64,000 nt of DNA from Sphingomonas sp. (GCF_019635515.1 NZ_JAHBZI010000001.1:496001-560000), one strand, 5' to 3'. Counted from the stretch's first letter, positions 38,556-52,883 are shown. Notes: a model not told the origin generated them from the sequence alone. Translations and numbers: made by a program.

Positions 38556-39694
38556 TGGGCTGGCGCGACGACCCCGAGCTGGTCGCGCTGGCCGATGGCG
38601 CCGCGCGGTTCTTCGAGCGCGAGGCGCCGCCCGAGCGGATCGCCCGCTGGCGCGAGGCGGGGCAGGTCGAGCGCGGCTTCTGGCGGCAGGCGGGCGAGGC
38701 GGGGCTGCTCGGCGTGTCGATTCCAGTGGAATATGGCGGATCGGGTGGCGATTTCCGGCACGATGTGGTGCTGGTCGAGCAGGTCGGGCGGCACGGCGTC
38801 GAGGGGTTCGCGCTGTCGCTGCACAATGTCATCATCCTGCCCTATGTGCTGGCGCACGGCACCGAGGAGCAGAAGCGGCGCTGGCTGCCGAAGCTGTGCT
38901 CTGGCGAGAGCGTCGCCGCCATCGCGATGAGCGAGCCCGGGGCGGGATCGGACCTGCAATCGATCCGCACCACCGCGCTCCGGGACGGGAATGGCTACCG
39001 GATCAACGGCGCCAAGACCTTCATCTCGAACGGCCAGATCGCCGACTTCATCATCGTCGTCGCCAAGACCGATCCCAGTGAAGGCGCCAAGGGCGTGTCG
39101 TTGCTGATCGTCGAAACAGAAAGCGCCGAGGGCTTTCGCCGCGGCAAGGCGCTCGACAAGATCGGGCTCGATGCGCAGGACACCAGCGAGCTGTTCTTCG
39201 ACCAGGTCTGGGTGCCCGCCGACAATCTGCTCGGGGCGAGCGAGGGGCAGGGTTTCCGCCAGCTGATGGCGGAGCTGCCGCGCGAGCGTCTCGTCATCGC
39301 CATCTCCAGCGTCGTGACGATGGACAAGGCGGTGCAGGTCACCACCGAATATACCAGGGAGCGCAAGGCGTTCGGCCAGCGCGTCTTCGATTTCCAGAAC
39401 ACCCAGTTCAAGCTCGCCGAGTGCAAGGCCAAGGCCGAGATCGCGCGCGTTTACGTCAACGACTGCATCGAGCGGCAGCTGGCCGGCACGCTCGATCTGA
39501 CCAGTGCCGCCATCGCCAAGCTATGGGTGACCGAGGCCGAGGGGCAGGTGGTCGACGAATGCCTGCAACTGCATGGCGGCTATGGCTATGTGAACGACTA
39601 TCCGATCGCGCGGATGTGGCGGAACGCGCGGGTGCAGCGGATCTATGGCGGGTCGAACGAGATCATGAAGATGCTTATCGCGCGCAGCCTTTAG
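38555..39694 (+). CDS. Acyl-CoA dehydrogenase, long/branched-chain type
   Basis: 379 residues. FAD/ETF motifs AIAMSEPGAGSDLQSI and LHGGYGYVNDYPIARMWRNA are complete. The catalytic glutamate at the usual place is replaced by glycine in IYGGSNEIMKMLI. Instead the candidate base is in LMAELPRERLVIA, as in long-chain and isovaleryl dehydrogenases. It introduces the 2,3-double bond into acyl-CoA and passes electrons to ETF. It is the last gene of the overlapping three-gene operon. Confidence 0.92.
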   Translation: MGWRDDPELVALADGAARFFEREAPPERIARWREAGQVERGFWRQAGEAGLLGVSIPVEYGGSGGDFRHDVVLVEQVGRHGVEGFALSLHNVIILPYVLAHGTEEQKRRWLPKLCSGESVAAIAMSEPGAGSDLQSIRTTALRDGNGYRINGAKTFISNGQIADFIIVVAKTDPSEGAKGVSLLIVETESAEGFRRGKALDKIGLDAQDTSELFFDQVWVPADNLLGASEGQGFRQLMAELPRERLVIAISSVVTMDKAVQVTTEYTRERKAFGQRVFDFQNTQFKLAECKAKAEIARVYVNDCIERQLAGTLDLTSAAIAKLWVTEAEGQVVDECLQLHGGYGYVNDYPIARMWRNARVQRIYGGSNEIMKMLIARSL

Positions 39695-39701
39695 GCGCTG
39701 C

Positions 39702-40343
39702 TCAGGCGACCTGCCGTGTGTGCAGCTCGTCATAGGCGCGCAGTGTCGAGCCCCAGAGCTGGTCGGCATAGACCGGGCCCGGCCCCTCATATTTCTGCCC
39801 GGTGAAATGGGTCGGGATGAAATAGTGGCTCGGATAGATGCGCAGCGGCGCATAGCGGTATTTCCGGTAACTCTGCGTCAGCCGCAGCGGGCCGACCGTT
39901 TTCCACGCCTTTGATTTGATGACATCCGGATCGTCATGGATGTCGCGGATGATCTGCGCGACGAACTCGTTGCCCGCCTCGCAGCCGAAATAGCCGGCGG
40001 CGATCAGCCCGGGACGCGCGGCTTCGTTTTCCCAGCAGGCGAACGCCTCGCAATCGAGCAGGTGATCGTCGAGCGGACGCAGCGCGATGCTGTCGGCATC
40101 GACGACGACGCCGCCCTTCGCGTGGAGGATCTCCCAGCGCATCATGTCGGCGACGCCGTTCCATTCGAGCTGGGCCATCGCCGTCATATGGTCCTGGTTG
40201 TACCAGTCCTGTCCGGCGAGATCGTCATTGCCCCAGACGAGGATTTCCCAGTCCGGGTTCATCGCGCGCCAGGTGTCCATGCAGTTGGTCGGGCATTTGC
40301 TCTCGTCGCCGACCCAGATGAAATGCAGGAGCTTGGGGATCAC
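39702..40343 (-). CDS. Glycosyltransferase with DXD sugar-binding motif
   Basis: 213 residues. It begins MIPKLLHFIWVGD, as in the DXD sugar-binding family (PF04488-like), and has DAD at 82-84 within GGVVVDADSIALRPL, coordinating the nucleotide-sugar metal. The short single domain is typical of capsule or outer-polysaccharide transferases. The donor and acceptor are unknown. It converges on the dehydrogenase gene (7 bases) and is divergent from the next glycosyltransferase, 72 bases away. Confidence 0.83.
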   Translation of the reverse strand: MIPKLLHFIWVGDESKCPTNCMDTWRAMNPDWEILVWGNDDLAGQDWYNQDHMTAMAQLEWNGVADMMRWEILHAKGGVVVDADSIALRPLDDHLLDCEAFACWENEAARPGLIAAGYFGCEAGNEFVAQIIRDIHDDPDVIKSKAWKTVGPLRLTQSYRKYRYAPLRIYPSHYFIPTHFTGQKYEGPGPVYADQLWGSTLRAYDELHTRQVA

Positions 40344-40415
40344 AATGGTCTTCCTCGCGCGGCGCGGTTCTGTTCACCGTCACAAGTAAAGCGGCATGGT
40401 TAACAATTTTTTCGC

Positions 40416-43806
<3,391 letters not shown>

Positions 43807-43818
43807 TGCGACTACCTT

Positions 43819-43941
43819 CCCTCTCCCTTGATGGGAGAGGGAGGGGCCCGCTGCCGAAGGCAGTGGGAGGGTGAGCTCTCCTCATAGGACTGCCCAATGA
43901 GGATAGCTCACCCCCACCCAACCTCCATCAAGGGGGGAGGG
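43819..43941. repeat. Palindromic repeat downstream of katG
   Basis: CCCTCTCCC, TTGAT and GGGAGAGGG form a hairpin at 43819-43841. GGGTGAGCTCTCCTCAT faces ATGAGGATAGCTCACCC at 43869-43914. An outer pair, CCCTTGATGG and CCATCAAGGG, closes the structure. It may terminate katG, though no T-run is seen. It ends about 20 bases before the next gene. Confidence 0.75.
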
Positions 43942-43963
43942 GCTAAAAAGGGAGAGGAAGGCG

Positions 43964-44251
43964 ATGCGGCGTGCCGACGTCGATCTGCTGGACCCGCGCC
44001 GCGCCTATTGGGTGCCGAGCGTCGTCGCGCCCTGCCGTGACTGGCCCGCCGCGCCGGGCTGTTTTCGCGGCGCCCGCTTCCTCGTCGATCGCCACACGCT
44101 GCGCGCCAACCGCAGCGATTTCGCCGCCTTCGCCAGCAAGGCCAGTTGCATGCGCTGGATGATGCGGCATCGATTGGCGCTCAACGCCGCCCTGCCCGAA
44201 GCGCGCGTCGACGCGGTTCGGCTGGATCGGTGGTTGCTGGGACTGGATTGA
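43964..44251 (+). CDS. Hypothetical small basic protein
   Basis: 95 residues, arginine-rich (MRRADVDLLDPRRAYWVPSV, MRWMMRHRLALNAALP). No signal peptide, membrane helix or known domain is visible. The start is preceded by a strong Shine-Dalgarno GGGAGAGGAAGGCG, the main reason to accept it. It could form a small helical protein. It lies between two repeat clusters, so chance translation cannot be excluded. Confidence 0.5.
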   Translation: MRRADVDLLDPRRAYWVPSVVAPCRDWPAAPGCFRGARFLVDRHTLRANRSDFAAFASKASCMRWMMRHRLALNAALPEARVDAVRLDRWLLGLD

Positions 44252-44602
44252 ATGCGCGACCGTGCCGCGCTGGCGGCCATCCTTTCTTCGTCACCCCGGA
44301 CTTGTTCGTCACGTATCCCGCTTGAGCATGTATCCTCCTCGGCTCCCCGGCGTAGGTCGGGGCCCAGGTGGAGAGGTCGCGGTAACGAAGCGTGGCGCTT
44401 GCCAATGCTCGTTTCCCAACTGGGCCCCGGCCTGCGCCGGGGAACCGTCCATGTTCTAGCGGGATGAGCACCGATTTGTTTCGGGTGTCACCAAGCGGCT
44501 TGGTATGGAGCAAGCATTGTTTGGCTTCACGCGGTCGGCATTGTGGTTCCCGGGAAAAGCCCGGGATGACGATGGGGCTGGTATTCGATGTTGAGCCATC
44601 CT
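44252..44602. repeat. Gene-free region with nested inverted repeats
   Basis: Part of a 620-base stretch without a convincing gene, between the small hypothetical gene and hppA. Outer arms ATCCCGCTTGAGCATG (44315) and CATGTTCTAGCGGGAT (44451) enclose inner arms TCCCCGGCGTAGGTCGGGGC (from 44344) and GCCCCGGCCTGCGCCGGGGA (44424). A further CCCGGGAAAAGCCCGGGATG lies at 44549. These are family B-like units. I see no other signal. Confidence 0.6.
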
Positions 44603-44716
44603 CTTGCAATGTAGGATTTCGCCTGCTTGGGCTCGGCCGCTCGGCGCTCCCGACCGCTCTTTGAAATCGTCACTTCAGAAACCCCCATGGTCACCGCGAC
44701 CATTGGGACCATTCGC
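44603..44716 (+). repeat. 112-bp dispersed element, copy 1
   Basis: Begins CTTGCAATGTAGGATTTCGC and ends GCGACCATTGGGACCATTCG plus C. A similar sequence occurs inverted at 52661-52772. Shared parts are the first ~27 bases, a central CGCTCTTTGAAATCGTC-like block and the last ~30 bases; the parts between differ. It contains ATGGTCACCGCGACCAT, an inverted pair. No reading frame is kept in both copies, so it is probably non-coding. Confidence 0.75.
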
Positions 44717-44786
44717 GCCGCGCGGCACCCGTTCCTGGTGTCACCTTCGTGATCTTTGGTAGCCTGACGCCGCGCCCGCCCAAGGA

Positions 44787-44819
44787 AAAACCCGCCCGGA
44801 TTGCGTCCGGGCGGGTTTT
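44787..44819 (-). terminator. Rho-independent terminator of hppA
   Basis: AAAACCCGCCCGGA, a five-base loop TTGCG and TCCGGGCGGGTTTT make a perfect 14-bp stem with A/T tracts on both sides. It lies 53 bases after the hppA stop on the minus strand. The symmetric tracts could let it work in both directions. Confidence 0.8.
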
Positions 44820-44871
44820 CTCATTTTCGGCCCGCCGCGGCAAAGCCGCGTCGGTCGGTGCCGGGCACCGC

Positions 44872-47061
<2,190 letters not shown>

Positions 47062-47173
47062 GGTGATGAAGTCCTTCCCCTAGAACTTTTGGAGACGCCT
47101 CTTCCGGTCTTGGCGCCGGATTTCGAGAGCAGGGGTGGAGGTATAAGCAGGCTTCGGGCGAGCGCAAGCGCGC

Positions 47174-48061
47174 TCAGCGGTGTTCGTAGCCCAAGTCTCC
47201 GGTCGGAGGCATCCCATCGAGCAGCAGCGGTGCGGGGCCAGGCGCGAGAACGTGGCCGATGCAGGTCGCGTCGATCGGCGGGTCGAAGGATTCGGGGGCG
47301 GTGAACAGCAGCTCGTAATCGTCGCCCCAGCCTAGCGCTTCCAGCTCGCGGAGATCACAGGCGCCAGGGGAAAACGGCACGCGATCCTGCTGGATGGCCA
47401 AGGTGCAATTGCTGGCCACGGCAATCCTGCTGGCGTCCAGCAGCAGGCCATCCGACACATCCATCATGGCATGAACATGCGGTGCCAGAGCGCGGCCTTC
47501 GTACAGGCGAGGAACCGGGCGGAGGTAACGGCTCGTGTCGCCGTAGACGGCTTCCTCCTCGGGAAGGTCAGCGGCTTGGTCGCGAAGCGTTTGATATCCG
47601 ATCATCGCCGCGCCGATGCTGCCGGTCAGCCAGATCAGATCGCCGACCTTAGCGCCATTCCGTGTCGGGATCGGGCCGGTCGCGCGGCCGATGGCGGTGC
47701 AGCCGAATACCGCGGGGCTGGTCGCGATGGTGTCACCGCCAAGCAAGGGGACTTTGTAGGTTTCGAGAATGTCGCGCAGCCCCTCGATGAAGCGCTCGTC
47801 GCTCAGCGTCGCGCCGATCAGCACGCCGATCGGCTCGGCACCCTTGGCGGCGAGGTCGGACAGGTTCACCGCCACCAGCTTCCAGGCGATATCGGCGGGA
47901 TCGGTGCCGGGAAGATAATGCACGCCCTCGGCGATGGCATCGTGGGTGAGGACCAGCGTCTCGCCGCCGATGGTCAGCGTCGCGGTGTCGTCGAGCAGGC
48001 CGTGCGCGCCCGGATGGAGCGGCAGGGTGCGCAGCGCGGCAATGAAATCGGCTTCGTTCAA
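47174..48061 (-). CDS. thiL: Thiamine-phosphate kinase
   Basis: 295 residues. It phosphorylates thiamine monophosphate to the active diphosphate with ATP. Motifs are LLDDTATLTIGGETLVLTHD, VNLSDLAAKGAEPIG, MMDVSDGLLLDASRIA and GWGDDYELLFTAP, all family standard. A TTG start at 48061 is used, directly preceded by GGGGAGGATCGA; no ATG exists in the right place. The Shine-Dalgarno sequence is the end of a family A repeat, so the repeat is built into the translation start. It is downstream of nusB on the same strand. Confidence 0.93.
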   Translation of the reverse strand: MNEADFIAALRTLPLHPGAHGLLDDTATLTIGGETLVLTHDAIAEGVHYLPGTDPADIAWKLVAVNLSDLAAKGAEPIGVLIGATLSDERFIEGLRDILETYKVPLLGGDTIATSPAVFGCTAIGRATGPIPTRNGAKVGDLIWLTGSIGAAMIGYQTLRDQAADLPEEEAVYGDTSRYLRPVPRLYEGRALAPHVHAMMDVSDGLLLDASRIAVASNCTLAIQQDRVPFSPGACDLRELEALGWGDDYELLFTAPESFDPPIDATCIGHVLAPGPAPLLLDGMPPTGDLGYEHR

Positions 48062-48062
48062 T

Positions 48063-48257
48063 CGATCCTCCCCGGCACGGGGAGTGTTCGAGCTTTGGCC
48101 TGCCCCCGGCAGGCCAAGATCGCGTGCGGGGCACGCGATCTCGCTTGAACACAGTGCGAAGCACTGACGGAGGGGGCTCTCCACGCAGCGATGCGCTCGC
48201 GGCACGCCCCCTCCACCAGCCTGCGGCTGGTCCCCCTCCCCGTACCGGGGAGGATCG
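48063..48257. repeat. Palindromic repeat, family A copy 3, with a nested three-way palindrome
   Basis: 195 bases between nusB and thiL. The ends CGATCCTCCCCGGCACGGGG and CCCCGTACCGGGGAGGATCG mirror each other. Within it, 48084-48152 is an extra block: outer arms GTGTTCGAGC and GCTTGAACAC (one G-U in RNA) enclose two perfect hairpins, TTGGCCTGCC/GGCAGGCCAA and GATCGCGTGC/GCACGCGATC, each with a three-base loop. Copies 1 and 2 lack this block. Confidence 0.88.
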
Positions 48258-48260
48258 GAA

Positions 48261-48722
48261 TCAGGAGCGCACATCCTTGGCGATCGCATCCAAAAGGCCG
48301 TTGACGAAGCCCTTTTCGCGGCGGTCGTAGAATGCGTCGGTGACGTCGAGATATTCGCTGATCACCGCGCCGACCGGCACGTCCTTGCGCGCCATCAGCT
48401 CATAGGCGCCGGCGCGCAGGATCTGGCGCATCGGCTTGTCGAGCCGGTCGAGCGACCAGTCGGACGAGAGCTTCGAGGAGATGACGCCGTCGATCTCGTC
48501 GCGGCGCGCGTCGACGCCCTTCACGATATCGTCGAAGAAGGCGGCGTCGGCGTCGGCATATTCGACGTCCTCGATGGTCGCGCCGAGGCGGTGCTGGTGA
48601 AATTCGTGGAGCAGGGCGGTGATCGGCGTGTTTTCCATCTCGCGCTGGTAAAGCGCCTGGACGGCGGCGAGGCGCGCGGCGGCGCGGGCCTTGGAACGGG
48701 TCTTTGCGGTAGGACTAGGCAT
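48261..48722 (-). CDS. nusB: Transcription antitermination factor NusB
   Basis: 153 residues from the ATG at 48722. It binds boxA RNA with NusE in rRNA antitermination. The family helices are seen in ARLAAVQALYQREMENTPIT, DWSLDRLDKPMRQILRAGAY and VISEYLDVTDAFYDRREKGF followed by VNGLLDAIAKD. It begins with a basic extension (KTRSKARAAAR). A repeat of 195 bases separates it from thiL. Confidence 0.95.
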   Translation of the reverse strand: MPSPTAKTRSKARAAARLAAVQALYQREMENTPITALLHEFHQHRLGATIEDVEYADADAAFFDDIVKGVDARRDEIDGVISSKLSSDWSLDRLDKPMRQILRAGAYELMARKDVPVGAVISEYLDVTDAFYDRREKGFVNGLLDAIAKDVRS

Positions 48723-48752
48723 AAGCGGGGCAGATAGGTAGCTTTGCGCGAT

Positions 48753-49190
48753 ATGGCAAAGCGTCTTGCGTTCTTCTCGCTTCTCGCGGCGTTCTGGGGA
48801 ATGTCCGATGCCCGCGCCTGCTCGATTCTCGTAGATCACGAACCAACCTTTGCGGAGCGGCGCGCATCCGCGGAAAAGACCGTGGCTGAGGCCAGCGTCA
48901 TTCTGGACGGCGAGGTAGTCGAGGCCGGTGTCGATGGCGGCGCGCCAGCCAGGATCCGCGTGATCCGGGTGTTCAAGGGAACGCCGGAGCCATTCATCCA
49001 TGTCTTCGGCGATAGCGGGGCCTGCGACCTCAACTTCGAGCGCGTGGGGGAACGATGGCGCTTCGTGCTGTTCGGCACTGCTGACCGCTATCGTAGCTGG
49101 GTGGATTATTCGAACGCGCGCGCGATCGACCGGGTGTTGAAGTCGGACCGGCGCAAGGACTGGCCGCTCAATACCGAAGAGGTTCGCTGA
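48753..49190 (+). CDS. Exported hypothetical protein, possible NTR/TIMP-like fold
   Basis: 145 residues from the ATG at 48753 with a signal peptide (MAKRLAFFSLLAAFWGMSDA) and a cysteine right at the mature start (RACSILVD). The pattern ASVILDGEVVEAGV, RIRVIRVFKG and a later CDLNFERVGERW resembles bacterial proteins assigned to the netrin/TIMP-like OB fold. That resemblance is from memory and weak. A paired disulfide between the two cysteines is plausible. It is divergent from nusB with 30 bases between. Confidence 0.65.
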   Translation: MAKRLAFFSLLAAFWGMSDARACSILVDHEPTFAERRASAEKTVAEASVILDGEVVEAGVDGGAPARIRVIRVFKGTPEPFIHVFGDSGACDLNFERVGERWRFVLFGTADRYRSWVDYSNARAIDRVLKSDRRKDWPLNTEEVR

Positions 49191-49200
49191 ACCCGGCTCG

Positions 49201-49590
49201 CTAGGCGCGTGGCCAAATCCTGAGCGGGGGGCGGGCAGCATAGTCGCGGCTGCCCGCGTCGCCCTTCTGGATTTCGATGATATGCTCCTGGTTGAACGGT
49301 ACTTCGGCGCCCAGCCAGAAATCGTCATTCTCATCGATCTCGGGCTCGTTATCGAGCAAGCCGAAATAGGTGTCGCCAGCGACTTCGCGGACCACGACCC
49401 ACATCCGCTCGACCAACGGCGCGTCGTCATCGTCGGTCGCGACGAGGAAGATCAGCTTGGCGAAATCGCCGACCGCGAGGCTGGTGCGCGCCGCCTCGTT
49501 GGGGATCGGGAAACTCTCAGGGTGGAGCAGGTGCCGCTCGACCCCGCTTTCCAGGCACCAGCCATCGTCGTGAAGATCGGGCACGCGCAT
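49201..49590 (-). CDS. DUF2314-like small acidic protein
   Basis: 129 residues from an ATG overlapping the hisD stop as TGATG. The chain VERMWVVVREVAGDTYFGLL followed by DNEPEI and GAEVPFNQEHIIEIQKG matches the outline of DUF2314 proteins (a small barrel). No catalytic residues are evident. Because of coupled translation with hisD it is expressed with the histidine genes, though a metabolic link is not evident. It ends 10 bases from the converging exported protein. Confidence 0.7.
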   Translation of the reverse strand: MRVPDLHDDGWCLESGVERHLLHPESFPIPNEAARTSLAVGDFAKLIFLVATDDDDAPLVERMWVVVREVAGDTYFGLLDNEPEIDENDDFWLGAEVPFNQEHIIEIQKGDAGSRDYAARPPLRIWPRA

Positions 49591-50882
49591 CACTTGCCCC
49601 TGAGCCGGATCGCGACCGAGCGGGCGTGCGCGGGGAGCCCCTCGGCATGGGCGAGGGCGACGGCGGCGGGGCCGATCGCGGCGAGGCCGGGCTCGTCCAA
49701 TTGCAGGAAGCTGGTGCGCTTCATGAAATCGAGGACGGACAGGCCGGAGGCGAAGCGCGCGCGGCGGCCGGTGGGGAGGACATGGTTGGGGCCCGCGACA
49801 TAGTCGCCGATCGCCTCGGGCGTGTGGCGGCCGAGGAACACCGAGCCGGCGTGGCGGACCTGCTCGAACAGCGCTTCGGCGTCGTCGCAGGCGAGTTCGA
49901 GATGCTCGGGGGCGAGGCGGTCGCACAGCGGGATCGCATCGGCGAGGGCGGCGACGACGATGATCGCGCCGTTTGCATCCCAGCTGGCGCGCGCGGTCTC
50001 GGCGGTGGCGAGCCCGGCGATCTGCCTGTCGACCGCTTCGGCGACCTTGTCCGCGAAACCGGCGTCGTCCGTGAACAGGATCGACTGGCTCGTCGGGTCG
50101 TGCTCGGCCTGGCTGAGCAGGTCGGCGGCGATCCATTCGGGATCGTTCTGGCCATCGGCGACGACGACGATCTCGCTGGGGCCGGCGACCATGTCGATCC
50201 CGACCACGCCGTAGAGCTGGCGCTTGGCTTCGGCGACCCAGGCGTTGCCGGGGCCGGTGATGACGTCGACGGGTGCGATCCGGTCGGTGCCATAGGCCAG
50301 CGCCGCGATCGCCTGGGCGCCGCCGATCCGCCAGATCTCGTCGACCCCGGCGAGATGCGCGGCGGCGAGGACCAGCGGATTGACCTCGCCGTTCGGGGTC
50401 GGCGTGACCATGATCAGGCGTTCGACGCCGGCAGCGCGGGCAGGGAGCGCGTTCATCAGCACCGAGCTGGGATAGGCGGCGCGGCCGCCCGGGACGTAGA
50501 CGCCTGCCGAGTCCACCGGACGCCAGCGGGCGCCCAAGCGAATACCCTGCGCGTCCATATCGTCGCTGTCGGCGGGGCGCTGCTTGGCGTGATAGGCGGC
50601 GATGCGTTCGGCGGCGAGTTCGAGCGCGGCGCGAAGGTCGGGGGTGAGGCCTTCCCACGCCTGCAGGCATTCGGCGCGGTCGATGCGCCAGCCGGTCGCG
50701 TCGAGGTCGTGCTTGTCGAACAGGCGGGTGAGATCGCGGACGGCGGCATCGCCTTCGTCGCGGACGCGCTTGATGATGTGGGTGACGTTGCGGGCGACGT
50801 CCTCATCGGCTTCGCGGCGGGCGTTGACGAGGGCGGTGAAGGCGCGGCCGAAGCCGAGTTGGGTGGTGTCGAGGCGGATCAC
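49590..50882 (-). CDS. hisD: Histidinol dehydrogenase
   Basis: 430 residues from a GTG that overlaps the hisG stop. It catalyses the last two steps of histidine synthesis using NAD and zinc. Family motifs: [63 protein letters not shown] and [19 protein letters not shown] (zinc and active histidines). Length is normal. Other his genes are not nearby. Confidence 0.97.
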   Translation of the reverse strand: MIRLDTTQLGFGRAFTALVNARREADEDVARNVTHIIKRVRDEGDAAVRDLTRLFDKHDLDATGWRIDRAECLQAWEGLTPDLRAALELAAERIAAYHAKQRPADSDDMDAQGIRLGARWRPVDSAGVYVPGGRAAYPSSVLMNALPARAAGVERLIMVTPTPNGEVNPLVLAAAHLAGVDEIWRIGGAQAIAALAYGTDRIAPVDVITGPGNAWVAEAKRQLYGVVGIDMVAGPSEIVVVADGQNDPEWIAADLLSQAEHDPTSQSILFTDDAGFADKVAEAVDRQIAGLATAETARASWDANGAIIVVAALADAIPLCDRLAPEHLELACDDAEALFEQVRHAGSVFLGRHTPEAIGDYVAGPNHVLPTGRRARFASGLSVLDFMKRTSFLQLDEPGLAAIGPAAVALAHAEGLPAHARSVAIRLRGK

Positions 50883-51529
50883 GCGACTGCCTTGCGGAAG
50901 GCATCGACCAAAGGCACGACCTCGCCGGCGCGCATCTTGAAGGCGGCGCGGTTGACGATCAGGCGCGAGGTGACTTCGGCGATGACCTCGACCTCGACAA
51001 GGCCGTTCTCCTTGAGGGTGCGGCCCGAGGAGACGAGATCGACGATGCGCGGCGCCAGGCCCAGCACCGGGGCCAGCTCCATCGCGCCGTTCAGCTTCAC
51101 GCATTCGGCCTGGACGCCGCGCGCCTCGAAATGGGCGCGGGTGATGTGCGGATATTTGGTGGCGATGCGTACATGGCTCCAGCCGCGCGGATCGTCCTCG
51201 CTCGCCATGTCGGCGGGCTCGGCGACCGAGATGCGGCAATGGCCGATGCCGAGATCGACGGGCGCGTAGAGCTCCGAATAGGCGAACTCGGCGAGCACGT
51301 CCGATCCGACGATGCCGAGCTGGGCGGCGCCGTGCGCGACGAAGGTGGCGACGTCGAAGGCGCGGACGCGGATCAGGTCGATCGCCGGGGTGTTGGTCTT
51401 GAAGCGCAGCGCCCGGCTGTTCTCGTCCGCGAACGCCGGTTCGGGGATGATTCCGACATGCGCGAGCAGCGGCAGGCATTCTTCGAGAATGCGCCCTTTC
51501 GGTACGGCGAGGATCAAAGGCTCGGTCAT
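50879..51529 (-). CDS. hisG: ATP phosphoribosyltransferase, short form
   Basis: 216 residues from the ATG at 51529. It catalyses the first, feedback-regulated step of histidine synthesis. Motifs: [17 protein letters not shown] at the start, [19 protein letters not shown] and [15 protein letters not shown]. The protein lacks the C-terminal regulatory domain of the long form, so it should depend on a HisZ partner encoded elsewhere. A longer upstream start lacks support. It is divergent from the DUF2332 gene with 49 bases between. Confidence 0.96.
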   Translation of the reverse strand: MTEPLILAVPKGRILEECLPLLAHVGIIPEPAFADENSRALRFKTNTPAIDLIRVRAFDVATFVAHGAAQLGIVGSDVLAEFAYSELYAPVDLGIGHCRISVAEPADMASEDDPRGWSHVRIATKYPHITRAHFEARGVQAECVKLNGAMELAPVLGLAPRIVDLVSSGRTLKENGLVEVEVIAEVTSRLIVNRAAFKMRAGEVVPLVDAFRKAVA

Positions 51530-51578
51530 GGAGAGCGGGGCTTTACTTGGGGGGGCGCTGCGGCGCAACAAGCGCGGC

Positions 51579-52637
51579 ATGTCGGATGAAGCAGCCAACC
51601 GCGAAGCCTATCGGCTCCAGCACCATTATTGCACGGCGATGGGCGCGCCGATCACCGCGCGAATCTGCCTGGCGCTCGCCGATTGCCTGAGCCGCGACAG
51701 CCGTACCGGCGCGCGGGCGCTCGACTGGGAAGGCGAGCCGACCAAGGCGGCGCTCCCCTTGCGCACGGTGGGCGGACTGCATTCGCTGGCGTTGCGCGGC
51801 GTGGCGCTGGTGGATGTGTTCGACGGCACGATCACCGATCCGGAAGCGGTGAAGGCGGCGCTGTCAGCGGCGTTGAGCGCGCATGACGGCGAGCTCTATC
51901 CCTGGCTCGATGGTCCGCCGCAGACCAACGAGGCCGGGCGTTCGGGCGCGTTGATGTGCGGGCTCATCGAAGTGTCGCGGCGCTTCGGTCAGCCGCTGGA
52001 GATATTGGAGATCGGATCGAGCGCTGGGCTGAACCTGTTGATCGACCGCTACCGATTCGATCTCGGCGGGACGACCGTTGGACCGGAGGATGCGCCGGTG
52101 ACGATCCGTCCGGAGTGGCGGGGTCCGGTGCCGCCGCGGGTGCCGGTGCGCTTTGCCAGCGTGCGCGGATGCGATCAGGCGATCGTCGATGTCCGCGACG
52201 CGGCGGCTGCCGAGCGGCTGCGCGCCTATGTCTGGGCCGACAACCCCGAGCGGCAGGCGCGGATGACCGGGGCGATCGCGATGATCGCGGCCCAGCCGGT
52301 GCAACTGGAGGAGGCCGACGCCGCCGAGTGGCTGGAGGCGCGGCTGGCCGAACCCCAGGCCGAGGGCGTGACGCGGGTGCTGATGCATTCGGTGGTGTGG
52401 CAATATCTGCCGGCGCAGACGCAGGCCAAGATCACCGGGATGATGGAAGAAGCGGGCGCCGCAGCGACTGCCGACAAGCCGCTCGCCTGGGTGGAGATGG
52501 AGCCGGACCGGACGCTGCACCGGCAGGAAGTGCGGGTGCGGACCTGGCCCGATGGCGCGCCCGGGGTGATGGTCGCCGCCTCGCAGGCACATGGGGCTTG
52601 GGTGGAGGGCTGGACCGCGAATATTGAGGAAGTTTAG
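51579..52637 (+). CDS. DUF2332 family protein
   Basis: 352 residues from the ATG at 51579. Conserved-looking blocks are [52 protein letters not shown] and [12 protein letters not shown]. The [11 protein letters not shown] stretch is like a nucleotide-binding or methyltransferase motif I, which suggests a SAM-like fold, but no activity is known for the family. Cytoplasmic. It converges on the epoxide hydrolase gene across a repeat-filled gap. Confidence 0.8.
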   Translation: MSDEAANREAYRLQHHYCTAMGAPITARICLALADCLSRDSRTGARALDWEGEPTKAALPLRTVGGLHSLALRGVALVDVFDGTITDPEAVKAALSAALSAHDGELYPWLDGPPQTNEAGRSGALMCGLIEVSRRFGQPLEILEIGSSAGLNLLIDRYRFDLGGTTVGPEDAPVTIRPEWRGPVPPRVPVRFASVRGCDQAIVDVRDAAAAERLRAYVWADNPERQARMTGAIAMIAAQPVQLEEADAAEWLEARLAEPQAEGVTRVLMHSVVWQYLPAQTQAKITGMMEEAGAAATADKPLAWVEMEPDRTLHRQEVRVRTWPDGAPGVMVAASQAHGAWVEGWTANIEEV

Positions 52638-52660
52638 TGTTTTCCGGGGGCTAAACATTC

Positions 52661-52772
52661 GCGAATGGTCCCAATGGTCGCAGTGACCATGGGCATTTTT
52701 GGACGACGATTTCAAAGAGCGGGCGGCAGTGCCGACGGCATCAGCCAAGCAGGCGAAATCCTACATTGCAAG
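52661..52772 (-). repeat. 112-bp dispersed element, copy 2 (inverted)
   Basis: Begins on the plus strand GCGAATGGTCCCAATGGTCG and ends CCTACATTGCAAG, i.e. the inverse of the copy at 44603-44716. It includes ATGGTC-GCAGT-GACCAT, a perfect six-base inverted pair, and two direct AATGGTC units. It lies right before a family B repeat, as the other copy lies right beside one. Confidence 0.75.
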
Positions 52773-52799
52773 GGCGGCGAACGGAGCCGCTCCTACCTG

Positions 52800-52882
52800 C
52801 GTCATCCCGGCGAAAGCCGGGACCCAGAGCCACGCAGCGCATCGCCGAGTAACCCTGGGCCCCGGCTTTCGCCGGGGTGACG
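52800..52882. repeat. Family B inverted repeat between DUF2332 and hydrolase genes
   Basis: Arms CGTCATCCCGGCGAAAGCCG (continuing to GGACCCAG) and the inverse CTGGGCCCCGGCTTTCGCCG (continuing to GGGTGACG), 28 bases each, near perfect. The spacer is 27 bases. It lies at converging gene ends, one base before the hydrolase stop codon. It is close in sequence to the copy at 63226. Confidence 0.85.
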
Positions 52883-52883
52883 A

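Noticed and set aside
44527..44712. A short frame starting MVPMVAVTMG inside the 112-bp element, also seen at 52665.
   Set aside because: The frame is broken by indels between the two copies beyond the first ten codons, so a conserved peptide is not supported.
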